NCBI GenBank assembly: GCA_003022985.1
Contig: PXTV01000010.1
Span: forward strand, 1 to 8,551
Direction: 5' to 3'
DNA: 8,551 bases
From: Bacteroidetes bacterium SW_11_45_7
GTDB taxonomy: Bacteria > Bacteroidota > Bacteroidia > Chitinophagales > SW-11-45-7
Shown here: positions 1 through 6,866 of the stretch, piece after piece
Numbering within the stretch: the first letter of the stretch is position 1
Layout: each line of letters begins with the position of its first letter
Translations under genes and position numbers: made by a program
Notes under the pieces: model-generated
What the model was told of the DNA's origin: nothing
Seen by the model: only the letters and a program-made list of their open reading frames with translations
Databases searched by the model: none

Positions 1-2326
1 ACAAAATATCCTTCAATGTAAAATCGAGTTGCAGGTTATTCACAAAGTAGTCATCGATTTTGCGGTTCTCATTGCTCGTATTGTCTAAGTACTGCTCGCC
101 TACATATTTTGAGTTAAACGAAAGATCCAACCAATTAAGAGGTGAGATGGTAAGATGGGATGCACCAACGATGGAAGGCGAAAAAGCGATATCGGTCGTT
201 TCAAGTGTTTCGCGCTTTACTGTTACCAAATTGAACTGCTCGTCATACACGTAATTTACATTTTCAAAATTGCGGATTTTGTTGATGCTGTAAGTGACAT
301 TAGCGTTCCAGGTTAAGCGCTCCATAAGGTTGACTGCTCCCTGCACCTCGATGCCTGTCCGATAGCTGTTGGCTACGTTGGTCCGGATCGGTGTCCCCAC
401 ATCGTTCAATTCGCCAGTTTTTACAAGCTGATCCTTGTAGTTCATGTAGAAGTAGTTGGCTTTTACAGTGAAATAGGGATGCTTGTAGCGATAACCGGCT
501 TCCAGGTTGTGCAGTCTTTCCGGCTTTGGTGTTTGGCCATTGGGGCTGTCGATGTAATCGCTCCTCGTTGGTTCGCGGTTGGCAATGCCCAAATAAGCAT
601 AAGCCCGGTGGCGCTCGTTAATATCGTATTGGGCGCCCACTTTGGGGTTGAAAAAGTGGTGGATGTGTTTTTGGCTGATCGAACGTTCATCGATATCCCT
701 GCCCCAAATTTCATAAGCCACTTTGCGGTACTGAAGATCGCCAAAAATGGTTAGGTTGTCCAATGGCCGGTGATTGATCTTTCCGTAAATATTAAAGTTG
801 TTCTTCACGGCATCGTTGTTGTAAAACCGGTTGCGGATTTCGCTCTTGCCTGCATGCCTCACCCGGATGACATTGCCAAAATGCGCCCCCTCGTAGTTGT
901 TCCAGGCGCCCCCAAACGTCAGGTTAAGCGCTGTAAGGGGTTGATAATCTGCTGAAAAAGTAAAGCCGTAAAAGTCGTTGTCCAGCCAGCGCCTGCGGAT
1001 CAGATCGCTTTTACTGATGGTGTCACTGCCTGTTGTGACGGGCCGGATGCTGTGAAACGGCAGACTGGCTTCATCCCTGTACTGTTCAAAATAACCGCGC
1101 CCATAGGTGTAATGAAGGGCACCGTTTGCGCTCAAAACGGGCGAAAACTGGTGCGAAGCGTGCAGCTGGTAGTGATTTTGCTGGTAATTATCCGTTTCGT
1201 TCTCGTAAAAGCGGGTATTGCCATTGGCATCGGTATAACGGCCGGCTGAGTTGTAAGTGCGGTTGGTGCTCAATGAATCCTCCGGCACGCCATACCAAGC
1301 TTGATAGGTTTTTTCCTTGCCGCCAAAAGTGATGGCTTTGACGATTGTTTGATTGCCATAGTAACCGCCCGACAGATAAAACGATCCAAGGTTCGACTTT
1401 GCTCTGTCGATATAGCCATCCGATGCAATTTTGGACAGCCGTCCTTCAACGGCAAACCTGTCGTTGATCAATCCCGTGCCGAAGCGGGCTGTATGTTTAA
1501 CGGTATTGAAGGGATGGTTCAGCTCCGGGCCTTTATTGCGCCCGAATGGCGTGCCGATCCATGACTCGTGTTCTTTACTTGGCAGATAGCCTACAGAATT
1601 GTTGAGCTCCCCATAAGGTTCCTTGGCGAGCTGCTCGCTCTGGATATTGATGGTAGCGCCAAATGCCCCCGCTCCGTTTGTTGAAGTGCCCACACCCCGC
1701 TGAATTTGGATGTTTTCAGTAGATGAGGCAAAATCCGGGATATTGACAAAAAAAACGCGCTGAGACTCGGCATCATTGAGCGGTATGCCGTTAATGGTCA
1801 CGTTTGTCCGGCTAAGATCGCTCCCCCGTATCCGCATGCCCGTGTAACCAACGCCAGCCCCGGCATCCGAGGTCGACACAACAGAGGGCGCTTGGTTTAA
1901 CAAATAGGGCATGTCCTTGCCAAAGTTTTGCTGCTCGATTTCTTCCCGGCTAATTTTCGTGGTTGTAGCCGGGGTCTCATCGGCAGCACGGGTGGCTTCT
2001 ACCAATACTTCGGATGTCATGGTGGCCTTGTTCTTGAGCGTAAAGCGAAGTTCCCTGTCCTCTTTTACATCAACTTGGCGGGTTTTTGTACGATAGCCGA
2101 CAAAAGAAATGCGGAAGGTATAGGTGTCTTTTTCTATGTCGCTTAGTGAAAATTCCCCGTTCAAATCCGTTGTCGCCCCAAAGGATTTGTTTTCAACTGT
2201 GACGTTGGCGCCAGTAAGGGGCTGACCGTTTTCGTGTGCCACAACTTTGCCCGAGACATCGTATTGGGCAAAGACAAAACCCGGCAGGAATAAAGCCAGT
2301 AAGATTGTTGGAAAAATCGATCGCAT
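1..2326 (-). CDS. TonB-dependent outer-membrane receptor, candidate thiamine(-precursor) receptor, C-terminus cut by window edge
   Basis: Reading the minus strand from ATG at 2326 gives 775 uninterrupted codons with no stop before base 1. Residues 1-20 form a signal peptide ending FVFA before QYDVSGKV. Residues about 22-97 are a carboxypeptidase-regulatory-like beta-sandwich (GATTDLNGEFSL, SFVGYRT). EVLVEAT at 106-112 resembles a TonB box. The plug domain (about 118-230) includes MRIRGSD, NVTINGIPLNDAESQ and QRGVGTSTNGAGAFGA, and the rest is beta-barrel. The last visible part (KYVGEQYLDNTSNENR) resembles the final strands, so probably only some tens of residues are missing. The protein should import a scarce ligand across the outer membrane using TonB-ExbBD energy. 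The TPP riboswitch upstream points to thiamine or a relative, as proposed for riboswitch-controlled receptors of Bacteroidota; the ligand is inferred, not seen. The start at 2326 is preferred because AAAAGGA lies 6 bases upstream and the signal peptide begins there. An in-frame ATG at 2377 would add 17 residues. Confidence 0.93.
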   Translation of the reverse strand, partial: MRSIFPTILLALFLPGFVFAQYDVSGKVVAHENGQPLTGANVTVENKSFGATTDLNGEFSLSDIEKDTYTFRISFVGYRTKTRQVDVKEDRELRFTLKNKATMTSEVLVEATRAADETPATTTKISREEIEQQNFGKDMPYLLNQAPSVVSTSDAGAGVGYTGMRIRGSDLSRTNVTINGIPLNDAESQRVFFVNIPDFASSTENIQIQRGVGTSTNGAGAFGATINIQSEQLAKEPYGELNNSVGYLPSKEHESWIGTPFGRNKGPELNHPFNTVKHTARFGTGLINDRFAVEGRLSKIASDGYIDRAKSNLGSFYLSGGYYGNQTIVKAITFGGKEKTYQAWYGVPEDSLSTNRTYNSAGRYTDANGNTRFYENETDNYQQNHYQLHASHQFSPVLSANGALHYTYGRGYFEQYRDEASLPFHSIRPVTTGSDTISKSDLIRRRWLDNDFYGFTFSADYQPLTALNLTFGGAWNNYEGAHFGNVIRVRHAGKSEIRNRFYNNDAVKNNFNIYGKINHRPLDNLTIFGDLQYRKVAYEIWGRDIDERSISQKHIHHFFNPKVGAQYDINERHRAYAYLGIANREPTRSDYIDSPNGQTPKPERLHNLEAGYRYKHPYFTVKANYFYMNYKDQLVKTGELNDVGTPIRTNVANSYRTGIEVQGAVNLMERLTWNANVTYSINKIRNFENVNYVYDEQFNLVTVKRETLETTDIAFSPSIVGASHLTISPLNWLDLSFNSKYVGEQYLDNTSNENRKIDDYFVNNLQLDFTLKDIL

Positions 2327-2333
2327 GTAGCGT

Positions 2334-2360
2334 CCTTTTGGTTCCACAATAACCAAAAGG
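2334..2360 (-). promoter_or_regulatory. Ribosome-binding-site sequestering hairpin (riboswitch expression platform)
   Basis: In the transcript, CCUUUUGGUU (2360-2351) is perfectly complementary to AACCAAAAGG (2343-2334), with a 7-nt loop. The 3' arm carries the receptor gene's Shine-Dalgarno-like AAAAGGA, 6 nt before AUG. No U-run follows, so this looks like translational masking and not a terminator. The 5' arm with its flank, CCCCUUUUG (2362-2354), is also perfectly complementary to CAAAAGGGG (2584-2576) at the 5' edge of the aptamer. That gives a natural anti-sequestor for the TPP-free state. The complementarity is seen; the switching is inferred. Confidence 0.7.
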
Positions 2361-2410
2361 GGATGGGAGATCATCATGGTATGGCTGTAGCGTAGTGCAG
2401 CGAGGCCACT

Positions 2411-2584
2411 GTGTTTCCCTGCGCCAGCATGACCTGGATCAGGTTCCCCCGATTGTTGAAGGTTCAAAGTTTTAACGTTTAAAGTTCAATGTTTCAAGTA
2501 GTTAGCAGGTACCTCAAACCTTGAACTTTCAACAATCGGGAAGGGTATGATCTCAGCCCCGATTGAATCGGGGCACCCCTTTTG
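2411..2584 (-). promoter_or_regulatory. TPP riboswitch (THI element)
   Basis: Read on the minus strand, the leader holds the conserved blocks in order: GGGGUGCC, CUGAGAUCAUACCC, then CCUGAUCCAGG, UCAUGCUGGCGCAGGGAAAC. P2 pairs GGGGU with the AUACCC block. P3 is CCCCGAUUCAAUCGGGG (2573-2557). P4 pairs CCUG with CAGG, and P5 pairs CCAG with CUGG, a compensated version of the usual CUGG/CCAG. The CUGAGA block and the UCAUG segment are the known binding regions for the pyrimidine and the pyrophosphate of TPP. A clear P1 helix was not found. The element sits just downstream of a promoter-like TAGATTTG and about 85 nt before the receptor start. It should lower receptor expression when TPP is plentiful. 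It is unusual in carrying a 93-nt hairpin between P2 and P4. Confidence 0.93.
2448..2540. repeat. Heptamer-phased imperfect hairpin inserted in the TPP aptamer (J2/4)
   Basis: The ends CCCGATTGTTGAA (2448-2460) and TTCAACAATCGGG (2528-2540) form a perfect 13-bp inverted repeat, and pairing continues imperfectly inward for about 12 more positions. On the plus strand GTT recurs at 2455, 2462, 2469, 2477, 2484 and 2491. AAC recurs at 2517, 2524 and 2531. The first three GTTs face the three AACs in exact register in the stem. Removing the element leaves ACCC-TT-GGAACCTGATCC, close to an ordinary TPP-riboswitch junction. It looks like a hairpin repeat inserted or grown at a tolerated site. No coding capacity and no target duplication are seen. 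Confidence 0.75.
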
Positions 2585-2593
2585 ATGACGTTT

Positions 2594-2601
2594 CAAATCT
2601 A
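2594..2601 (-). promoter_or_regulatory. Candidate -7 promoter element for the riboswitch-receptor transcript
   Basis: TAGATTTG on the minus strand fits the Bacteroidota -7 consensus TAnnTTTG. It would start transcription a few bases before the first aptamer bases at 2584, where a riboswitch promoter is expected. No convincing -33 TTTG was seen at the usual distance, so support comes from position and the -7 match only. Confidence 0.5.
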
Positions 2602-2756
2602 ACATCTTAAGCTCATTTTTGTTTTTCCGGTAGTATTTTTTTTGGATTCTATGATTGTTTGGATTGGCCTTTTGATACCCATCTGCAGTGCAAATTCTTT
2701 ATTTTAGTTGCTTGTGCACCTGATTCAAGTTTTACCAACCCGAAGATGAAATTTAT

Positions 2757-4121
2757 ATGCCTTCAACAGCCACTAAACCTTATCCACCAAAAGTTGAGCA
2801 AGAGCACTGGTTTTTTGGTAGCGCCTACTATTTGTCAAAAGACCGCATGTCATTTCTGCGCGATCATTGTACAAAACATGATATCAATTGGGTGACCTCC
2901 CGGTTTCTCAACATAGCTGTTACCAACTACCCGGCCTATATCCAGCATGTTTTGGTGGATAATAACAAGAACTACCGCAAAAGCTTTGGTTATGATAAGA
3001 TCAAGCATCTTCTTGGCAATGGTCTGATAACCAGCGATGGGGCCTTTTGGCAAAGGCAGAGACGCCTTGCTCAACCGGCTTTTCACAAGAAACGCTTACA
3101 GGTTTTAACAAGCGTCATGGCCAAACATGCTGAGAGGATGGCCGAAAAATGGCACAGCTATGCAAAAAACAAGGAGACAGTTGACATTTCGCACGATATG
3201 ATGGAGATAGCCCTTGAAATTGTTGGCGAAGCGCTCTTTAGCTCAGATGTAACGGATAAAGTGCCAATTGTCGACCGCAATTTGACTGTTGCCAATGAAC
3301 TCGCCATGCAGCGGGTCCTCAATCCCTTTGCATTACCGCTGTGGGTGCCCACACCTGCTAATATCAAGGAAAAGAAAGCCATTGAGAATCTCGATGAGGT
3401 CGTTTGGCATATCATTGGCAAGAGGCGCCATACTACGGAGCATTATGATGACTTGCTCAGTATGCTGATGGAAGCGCGCGATGAGGACAGCGGTGAAAGC
3501 ATGACAGACCAACAATTGCGTGATGAAGTGATGAATCTTTTCCTTGCCGGTCATGAAACATCGGCCAACGCTTTGAGCTGGTTTTGGTATTTACTTACTC
3601 AATATCCTGAGGAAGAACAGAAATTACGGGATGAAGTAAATGGCGTTTTGGCTGGGCGCACACCTACCTTTGACGATCTCCCCAATATGCCCTATACCAA
3701 AATGGCCATCCGGGAAGCTATGCGCCTTTATCCGCCAGCTTGGTTCATTGGTCGCCAGAGCATTGAGGAAGATGAAATCGGTGGCTACTACATACCGCCA
3801 AACACCAATGTCCTGATCAGCACATTTTTTACTCACCGCGATTCACGTTGGTGGGATGATCCCCTCACATTTGATCCGGAGCGTTTTACAGAGGCCAATA
3901 TGAAAATGAGGCCGAAATTTGCTTATCTGCCATTTGGTGGCGGTCCCCGTCAGTGTATTGGCAATAATTTTGCCATGATGGAGATGCAGATCATCGTGCC
4001 AACGCTTCTCCAGCAATTCCAACTTTCCCTAAGCGATACAGCTAAAATCGAATCGGATCCACTCATAACGCTGCGCCCCAAGCATGGCATGCCGATAAGG
4101 GTCAAACATGTTCATGATTGA
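2757..4121 (+). CDS. Cytochrome P450
   Basis: A 454-residue haem-thiolate monooxygenase with all family signatures. The C-helix has W98xxxR102. The I-helix oxygen-activation motif is AGHETS (264-269) within LFLAGHETSANALSWFWYLL. The K-helix ExxR is E320-R323, followed by PERF at 374-377. The haem-binding loop FGGGPRQCIG starts at 393, with C400 as the proximal cysteine ligand. There is no N-terminal membrane anchor, so the protein is probably cytosolic. Length and motif spacing match the class-E-like bacterial P450s related to the CYP102/CYP4/CYP175 group, which act on fatty acids, terpenoids or carotenoids. The substrate cannot be read from this sequence. No ferredoxin, reductase domain or biosynthetic cluster lies beside it, so electrons must come from partners encoded elsewhere. 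The start is the ATG at 2757, just before PSTATKPYPPK; there is no clear Shine-Dalgarno sequence and no promoter I could support. It is transcribed alone. Confidence 0.95.
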   Translation: MPSTATKPYPPKVEQEHWFFGSAYYLSKDRMSFLRDHCTKHDINWVTSRFLNIAVTNYPAYIQHVLVDNNKNYRKSFGYDKIKHLLGNGLITSDGAFWQRQRRLAQPAFHKKRLQVLTSVMAKHAERMAEKWHSYAKNKETVDISHDMMEIALEIVGEALFSSDVTDKVPIVDRNLTVANELAMQRVLNPFALPLWVPTPANIKEKKAIENLDEVVWHIIGKRRHTTEHYDDLLSMLMEARDEDSGESMTDQQLRDEVMNLFLAGHETSANALSWFWYLLTQYPEEEQKLRDEVNGVLAGRTPTFDDLPNMPYTKMAIREAMRLYPPAWFIGRQSIEEDEIGGYYIPPNTNVLISTFFTHRDSRWWDDPLTFDPERFTEANMKMRPKFAYLPFGGGPRQCIGNNFAMMEMQIIVPTLLQQFQLSLSDTAKIESDPLITLRPKHGMPIRVKHVHD

Positions 4122-4186
4122 AGGGGGTTGTGGATGTAATGATTCAGTAATCTTATGCAGGGCCAAAGCCACGAGTCATGAATGGA

Positions 4187-4576
4187 TTACTGGACGGTTG
4201 TTAAGAAGTGGTGGAAATTGTCCTTGAGCGTATAATATTGAGCCACGAAGCGTTCGTATTGGTCTTTAATTGTGTGGTGATCCTCCTCCAGGTTCACCTT
4301 CTGCTTGGTACGGTTGGAAAGCTCCATCATGCCGGCCAGCTCCTTATCGTGGCGGTAGATTAAATAGCGAAATTCATCGATCCGCTCCAGCATGTTGTAA
4401 AACTTGTACTTGTAGTCGGCTATGGTAGATTTAAAGTTTTTGTGGTTATTCTCGCTGGCTGCAACCTCAGCCAAACGGTTTTGCATGAATTTGATCTCAT
4501 CGTGAAAGAAGTTGAGTTGGTTGAGCCAGTTGCGATGATCTTCTTTTAAGGGCTGGTAGGATTGAGTAGGCGCCAT
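4187..4576 (-). CDS. Conserved-looking small helical protein of unknown function
   Basis: I do not recognise a named family. The 129-residue product is rich in charged and aromatic residues (E, K, H, Y, F), has no cysteine, no signal peptide and no membrane segment. Almost the whole chain can be read as long amphipathic helices, roughly 8-45, 47-85 and 90-127, suggesting a cytosolic helical bundle or coiled coil. The start at 4576 gives MAPTQSYQPLK, with a TATTTTTG promoter-like element about 50 bases upstream. It is convergent with the P450 gene (65-bp gap) and divergent from the Wzi/RemB-like gene (215-bp gap), so it is probably transcribed alone. Normal codon texture and an undisturbed frame support a real gene. 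No function is proposed. Confidence 0.75.
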   Translation of the reverse strand: MAPTQSYQPLKEDHRNWLNQLNFFHDEIKFMQNRLAEVAASENNHKNFKSTIADYKYKFYNMLERIDEFRYLIYRHDKELAGMMELSNRTKQKVNLEEDHHTIKDQYERFVAQYYTLKDNFHHFLTTVQ

Positions 4577-4624
4577 ATAGATTTTTTGTATTGATTGCGT
4601 GCAATGAAGGTGTTAGTGAATACT

Positions 4625-4632
4625 CAAAAATA
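4625..4632 (-). promoter_or_regulatory. Candidate -7 promoter element for the 129-residue helical protein gene
   Basis: TATTTTTG on the minus strand matches TAnnTTTG and would give a leader of roughly 40 nt before the ATG at 4576. No -33 TTTG at the expected spacing was found, and the region is A/T-rich, so chance is possible. Confidence 0.35.
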
Positions 4633-4791
4633 AAATATCTTTTGGCAATTTTGGCATGATGGACTGATGATTCATGATGAGACATCCCCCTTTTGAGCAA
4701 GAAGTGCTGCACCCATCAATTTTAATTTATCAAAGGATATTTCGTTCACGCCTTGAGCCATTAACTTTACGCCCTAAAACAGTGACCATCC

Positions 4792-6419
4792 ATGCGATTT
4801 GTGCTTTTTCTTGTGGCAGGCATTTTGGGAGCGATGACAGCCAGTTCTCAGGGTACTTACGTTCCGCTCGGTGAGCAGGATAATCACCTCATCGACCGGT
4901 ACAGGATTATTTACAATAAAATCCTCCCCCACCTTCACGCTAACTTTAAACCGTACAACAGGAAGATGGTGGCTGCTTTTGCTGATTCTCTGGCAAATGC
5001 AAATATCAATCGGAATCAAGTATTCCGCTATAATCTGCGCCAATTGCGCATTAGGAATAGCGATTGGTCGACCGATACATTCCGGAGCAGGCGCAAGTTG
5101 TTCAACATTTTCTATACCGATCCATCCCATCTTTACTCTGTCAAGACAGAAGATTTTCTCCTCAAAGTCAATCCCATCTTCGAGTATCGCATCGGTTTTG
5201 AAAAAGATGCTGAGCGCCATTATTTCAAAAATACGCGGGGTCTGGAGCTTCGCGCCTCTATTTCTGACAAACTGAGCCTCTACACTTACCTCACCGAAAA
5301 TCAAACACGCCCTTATGCTTATGTCCAGAGCCGGATAAACCAACGGGAAGCTGTACCCGGAGAAGGATTTTTTAAGGATTTTAAGCAAAATGGGGTTGAT
5401 TACTTTACTGCCCGCGGCTATATCGCCTTCAATGTTCTCGAACACATCGATATCCAGTTCGGGCACGGTAAGCATTTTATCGGGAACGGCCACAGGTCGT
5501 TGATGCTCTCGGATCACGGGAACAACATGCCTTTTCTCAAACTCAACACGCGCATCTGGAACCTCCGCTATACCAACTTATTTACCCAAATGACCCAGCA
5601 ATACGATAGGGGACCCGACCGCTTGTTGGATAAGAAATACGGGGCTTTCCATCATCTTAATCTTGCAGTTACGGATTGGCTGGATGTAGGGCTTTTTGAG
5701 GGCGTCATCTTTGCGCGCAATAATGGGTACGAGTTGCAATACCTCAATCCCATTATTTTTTACCGGTCGGTGGAGCAAGAGCTTGGAAGCCCTGACAATG
5801 CCATGGTAGGTCTGGATTTTGAAGTGCGTGCCCTCAATCACTTATCCCTTTACGGGCAGCTCGTTTTTGATGAGTTCAATTTCAGCCATATCAGGGCTTG
5901 CAATACGTGGACATCTTTGGCCTATCCAATCTCGATGGACGATTCGAGTTCAACATGGTACGGCCTTATATGTACACCCACACTGATGCAGAAAGCAACT
6001 ATACCCACTACAATCAGCCATTGGCACATCCTTTAGGCGCCAATTTCCGTGAATTTATCGGTGAGCTTCGCTATCAACCTATTGAAAAATTCCGGTTCAA
6101 GGCTAAATTGATCCGTGCATCTTATGGAGCGGATTCATCGGGCAAAAACTGGGGCAGCGACATTTTCATGCCCAACCAGGACCAGAGCGGTGGGTTAAAT
6201 GTGGAAAAGCGTTTGGGCAATGAGATGCTGCAAGGGGTCAGGCAGGACGTCACGTTAGCTGAGTTACTGATCACTTACGAGTTTTGGTACAACATCAAGT
6301 TCGATTTGAACGTAGTGCTCCGCCAAATGAACAGCGAGGTCGACAGCCGCGATCGCACAACGGTGTTTGGCGGCATTGGTCTGCGGTGGAATATCCCGCA
6401 CAAGAGCTATGATTTTTGA
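4792..6419 (+). pseudogene. Outer-membrane Wzi/RemB-like beta-barrel protein, broken by a frame change near 5898
   Basis: The first frame runs from ATG 4792 to a stop at 6034-6036. It starts with a signal peptide (MRFVLFLVAGILGAMTASSQ) and continues with barrel-like sequence: VNPIFEYRIGF, NTRGLELRASI, HIDIQFGHGKHFIGNGHRSL, LQYLNPIIFYRSVEQELGSPDN. After HIRA (residue 369, ending 5898) it turns into non-barrel sequence. The continuation lies one base earlier, in the frame ending at TGA 6417-6419: QYVDIFGLSNLDGRFEF, YNQPLAHPLGANFREFIG. Together they make about 540 residues of one protein, resembling what I recall of the capsule-assembly Wzi family and the gliding-associated protein RemB. As I remember those relatives, a stretch of about 15 residues rich in G and W belongs between the halves, so a deletion of some 40-50 bases is more likely than a one-base loss. 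An assembly error is possible. If real, the product loses its last strands and should not fold as a barrel. Exact role uncertain. Confidence 0.75.
5898..6419 (+). pseudogene. 3' fragment of the broken Wzi/RemB-like gene
   Basis: This frame is open from 5874 and encodes about 173 residues of C-terminal barrel: NMVRPYMYTHTDAESNYTHY, FREFIGELRYQPIEKFRFKA, then alternating strands to a C-terminal F at 6414-6416 before TGA. A terminal aromatic residue is typical of outer-membrane barrels. Possible starts are TTG 5898 or ATG 5955, neither with a credible ribosome site. It overlaps the 5' fragment by 139 bases and lacks a signal peptide, so it is the severed end of the upstream gene and not an independent protein. 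Confidence 0.7.
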
Positions 6420-6453
6420 TAGGCAGCTCAGGTGGAATTGTTGATGCACTACC

Positions 6454-6828
6454 TCAATCAAGATTGTCCCGCAATTCCTTCAGAAACTGCCGCAACCGTT
6501 GTAGCGATTCAATAACACGCGTTTCATTTACTGTGCCCTCCTTGTTCTCCTTGAGCTTTTTTTGGGCGCCAGCCAGTGTGAAACCGCGCTCTTTTACAAG
6601 GTGGTAGATGACTTTAATATGGTCGATATCTGTTTGGGTGAAATAGCGCGCTCCGCGCTTGTTCTTTTTGGGCGTAAGGATGGAAAACTCCTTCTCCCAA
6701 TAACGGATAAGGGACTGGCTGACCCCGAATATATCAGCTACTTCGCTGATGGAATAGTACAGCTTGTCCGGTTTTTCCTCTTCGAACAGGACCGGGTTTT
6801 GGGTTTGTTGGTCTATCGATGAACTCAT
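6454..6828 (-). CDS. MerR-type transcriptional regulator
   Basis: A 124-residue DNA-binding protein. After a polar N-terminal tail (1-22), residues 24-48 (YYSISEVADIFGVSQSLIRYWEKEF) form the winged-helix recognition part typical of MerR proteins. The wing follows (TPKKNKRGARYFTQTDID, 52-69), then a second helical pair through about 92 (VIYHLVKERGFTLAGAQKKL). A short helix at 104-121 could serve as the dimerisation coiled coil. There is no cysteine and no C-terminal effector domain, so it is not a metal or drug sensor of the classical kind; its ligand, if any, and targets are unknown. It lies 157 bases downstream of the M23 peptidase gene on the same strand and may be co-transcribed, with a heptamer hairpin in the gap. 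It is convergent with the broken Wzi/RemB-like gene, 34 bases away. The ATG at 6828 gives MSSSIDQQ. Confidence 0.9.
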   Translation of the reverse strand: MSSSIDQQTQNPVLFEEEKPDKLYYSISEVADIFGVSQSLIRYWEKEFSILTPKKNKRGARYFTQTDIDHIKVIYHLVKERGFTLAGAQKKLKENKEGTVNETRVIESLQRLRQFLKELRDNLD

Positions 6829-6866
6829 TTTTTAGCTTGTTCTCCCCTAAAATAGGAAAACAGTTG

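Noticed and set aside
2334..2360. Hairpin before the receptor gene as a rho-independent terminator
   Set aside because: No U-run follows the 3' arm and the arm contains the ribosome site, so translational masking fits better.
4145..4192. 8-bp inverted repeat CAGTAATC/GATTACTG between the convergent P450 and 129-residue protein genes, a possible bidirectional terminator
   Set aside because: The loop is 32 bases, no T-run follows either arm, and one arm overlaps the stop codon of the minus-strand gene. This is too weak to call a terminator.
4655..4679. Direct repeat CATGATG twice in the gap before the Wzi/RemB-like gene
   Set aside because: It is a 7-base repeat in a low-complexity ATGATGA context and is likely chance.
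4774..5517. 247-codon minus-strand open frame opposite the Wzi/RemB-like gene
   Set aside because: The plus strand has a signal peptide and barrel-like sequence throughout, and the minus product resembles no family I know.
5890..5905. Programmed ribosomal frameshift joining the two halves of the Wzi/RemB-like gene
   Set aside because: There is no slippery heptamer or downstream pseudoknot, and conserved residues seem to be missing at the junction, so a deletion is simpler.
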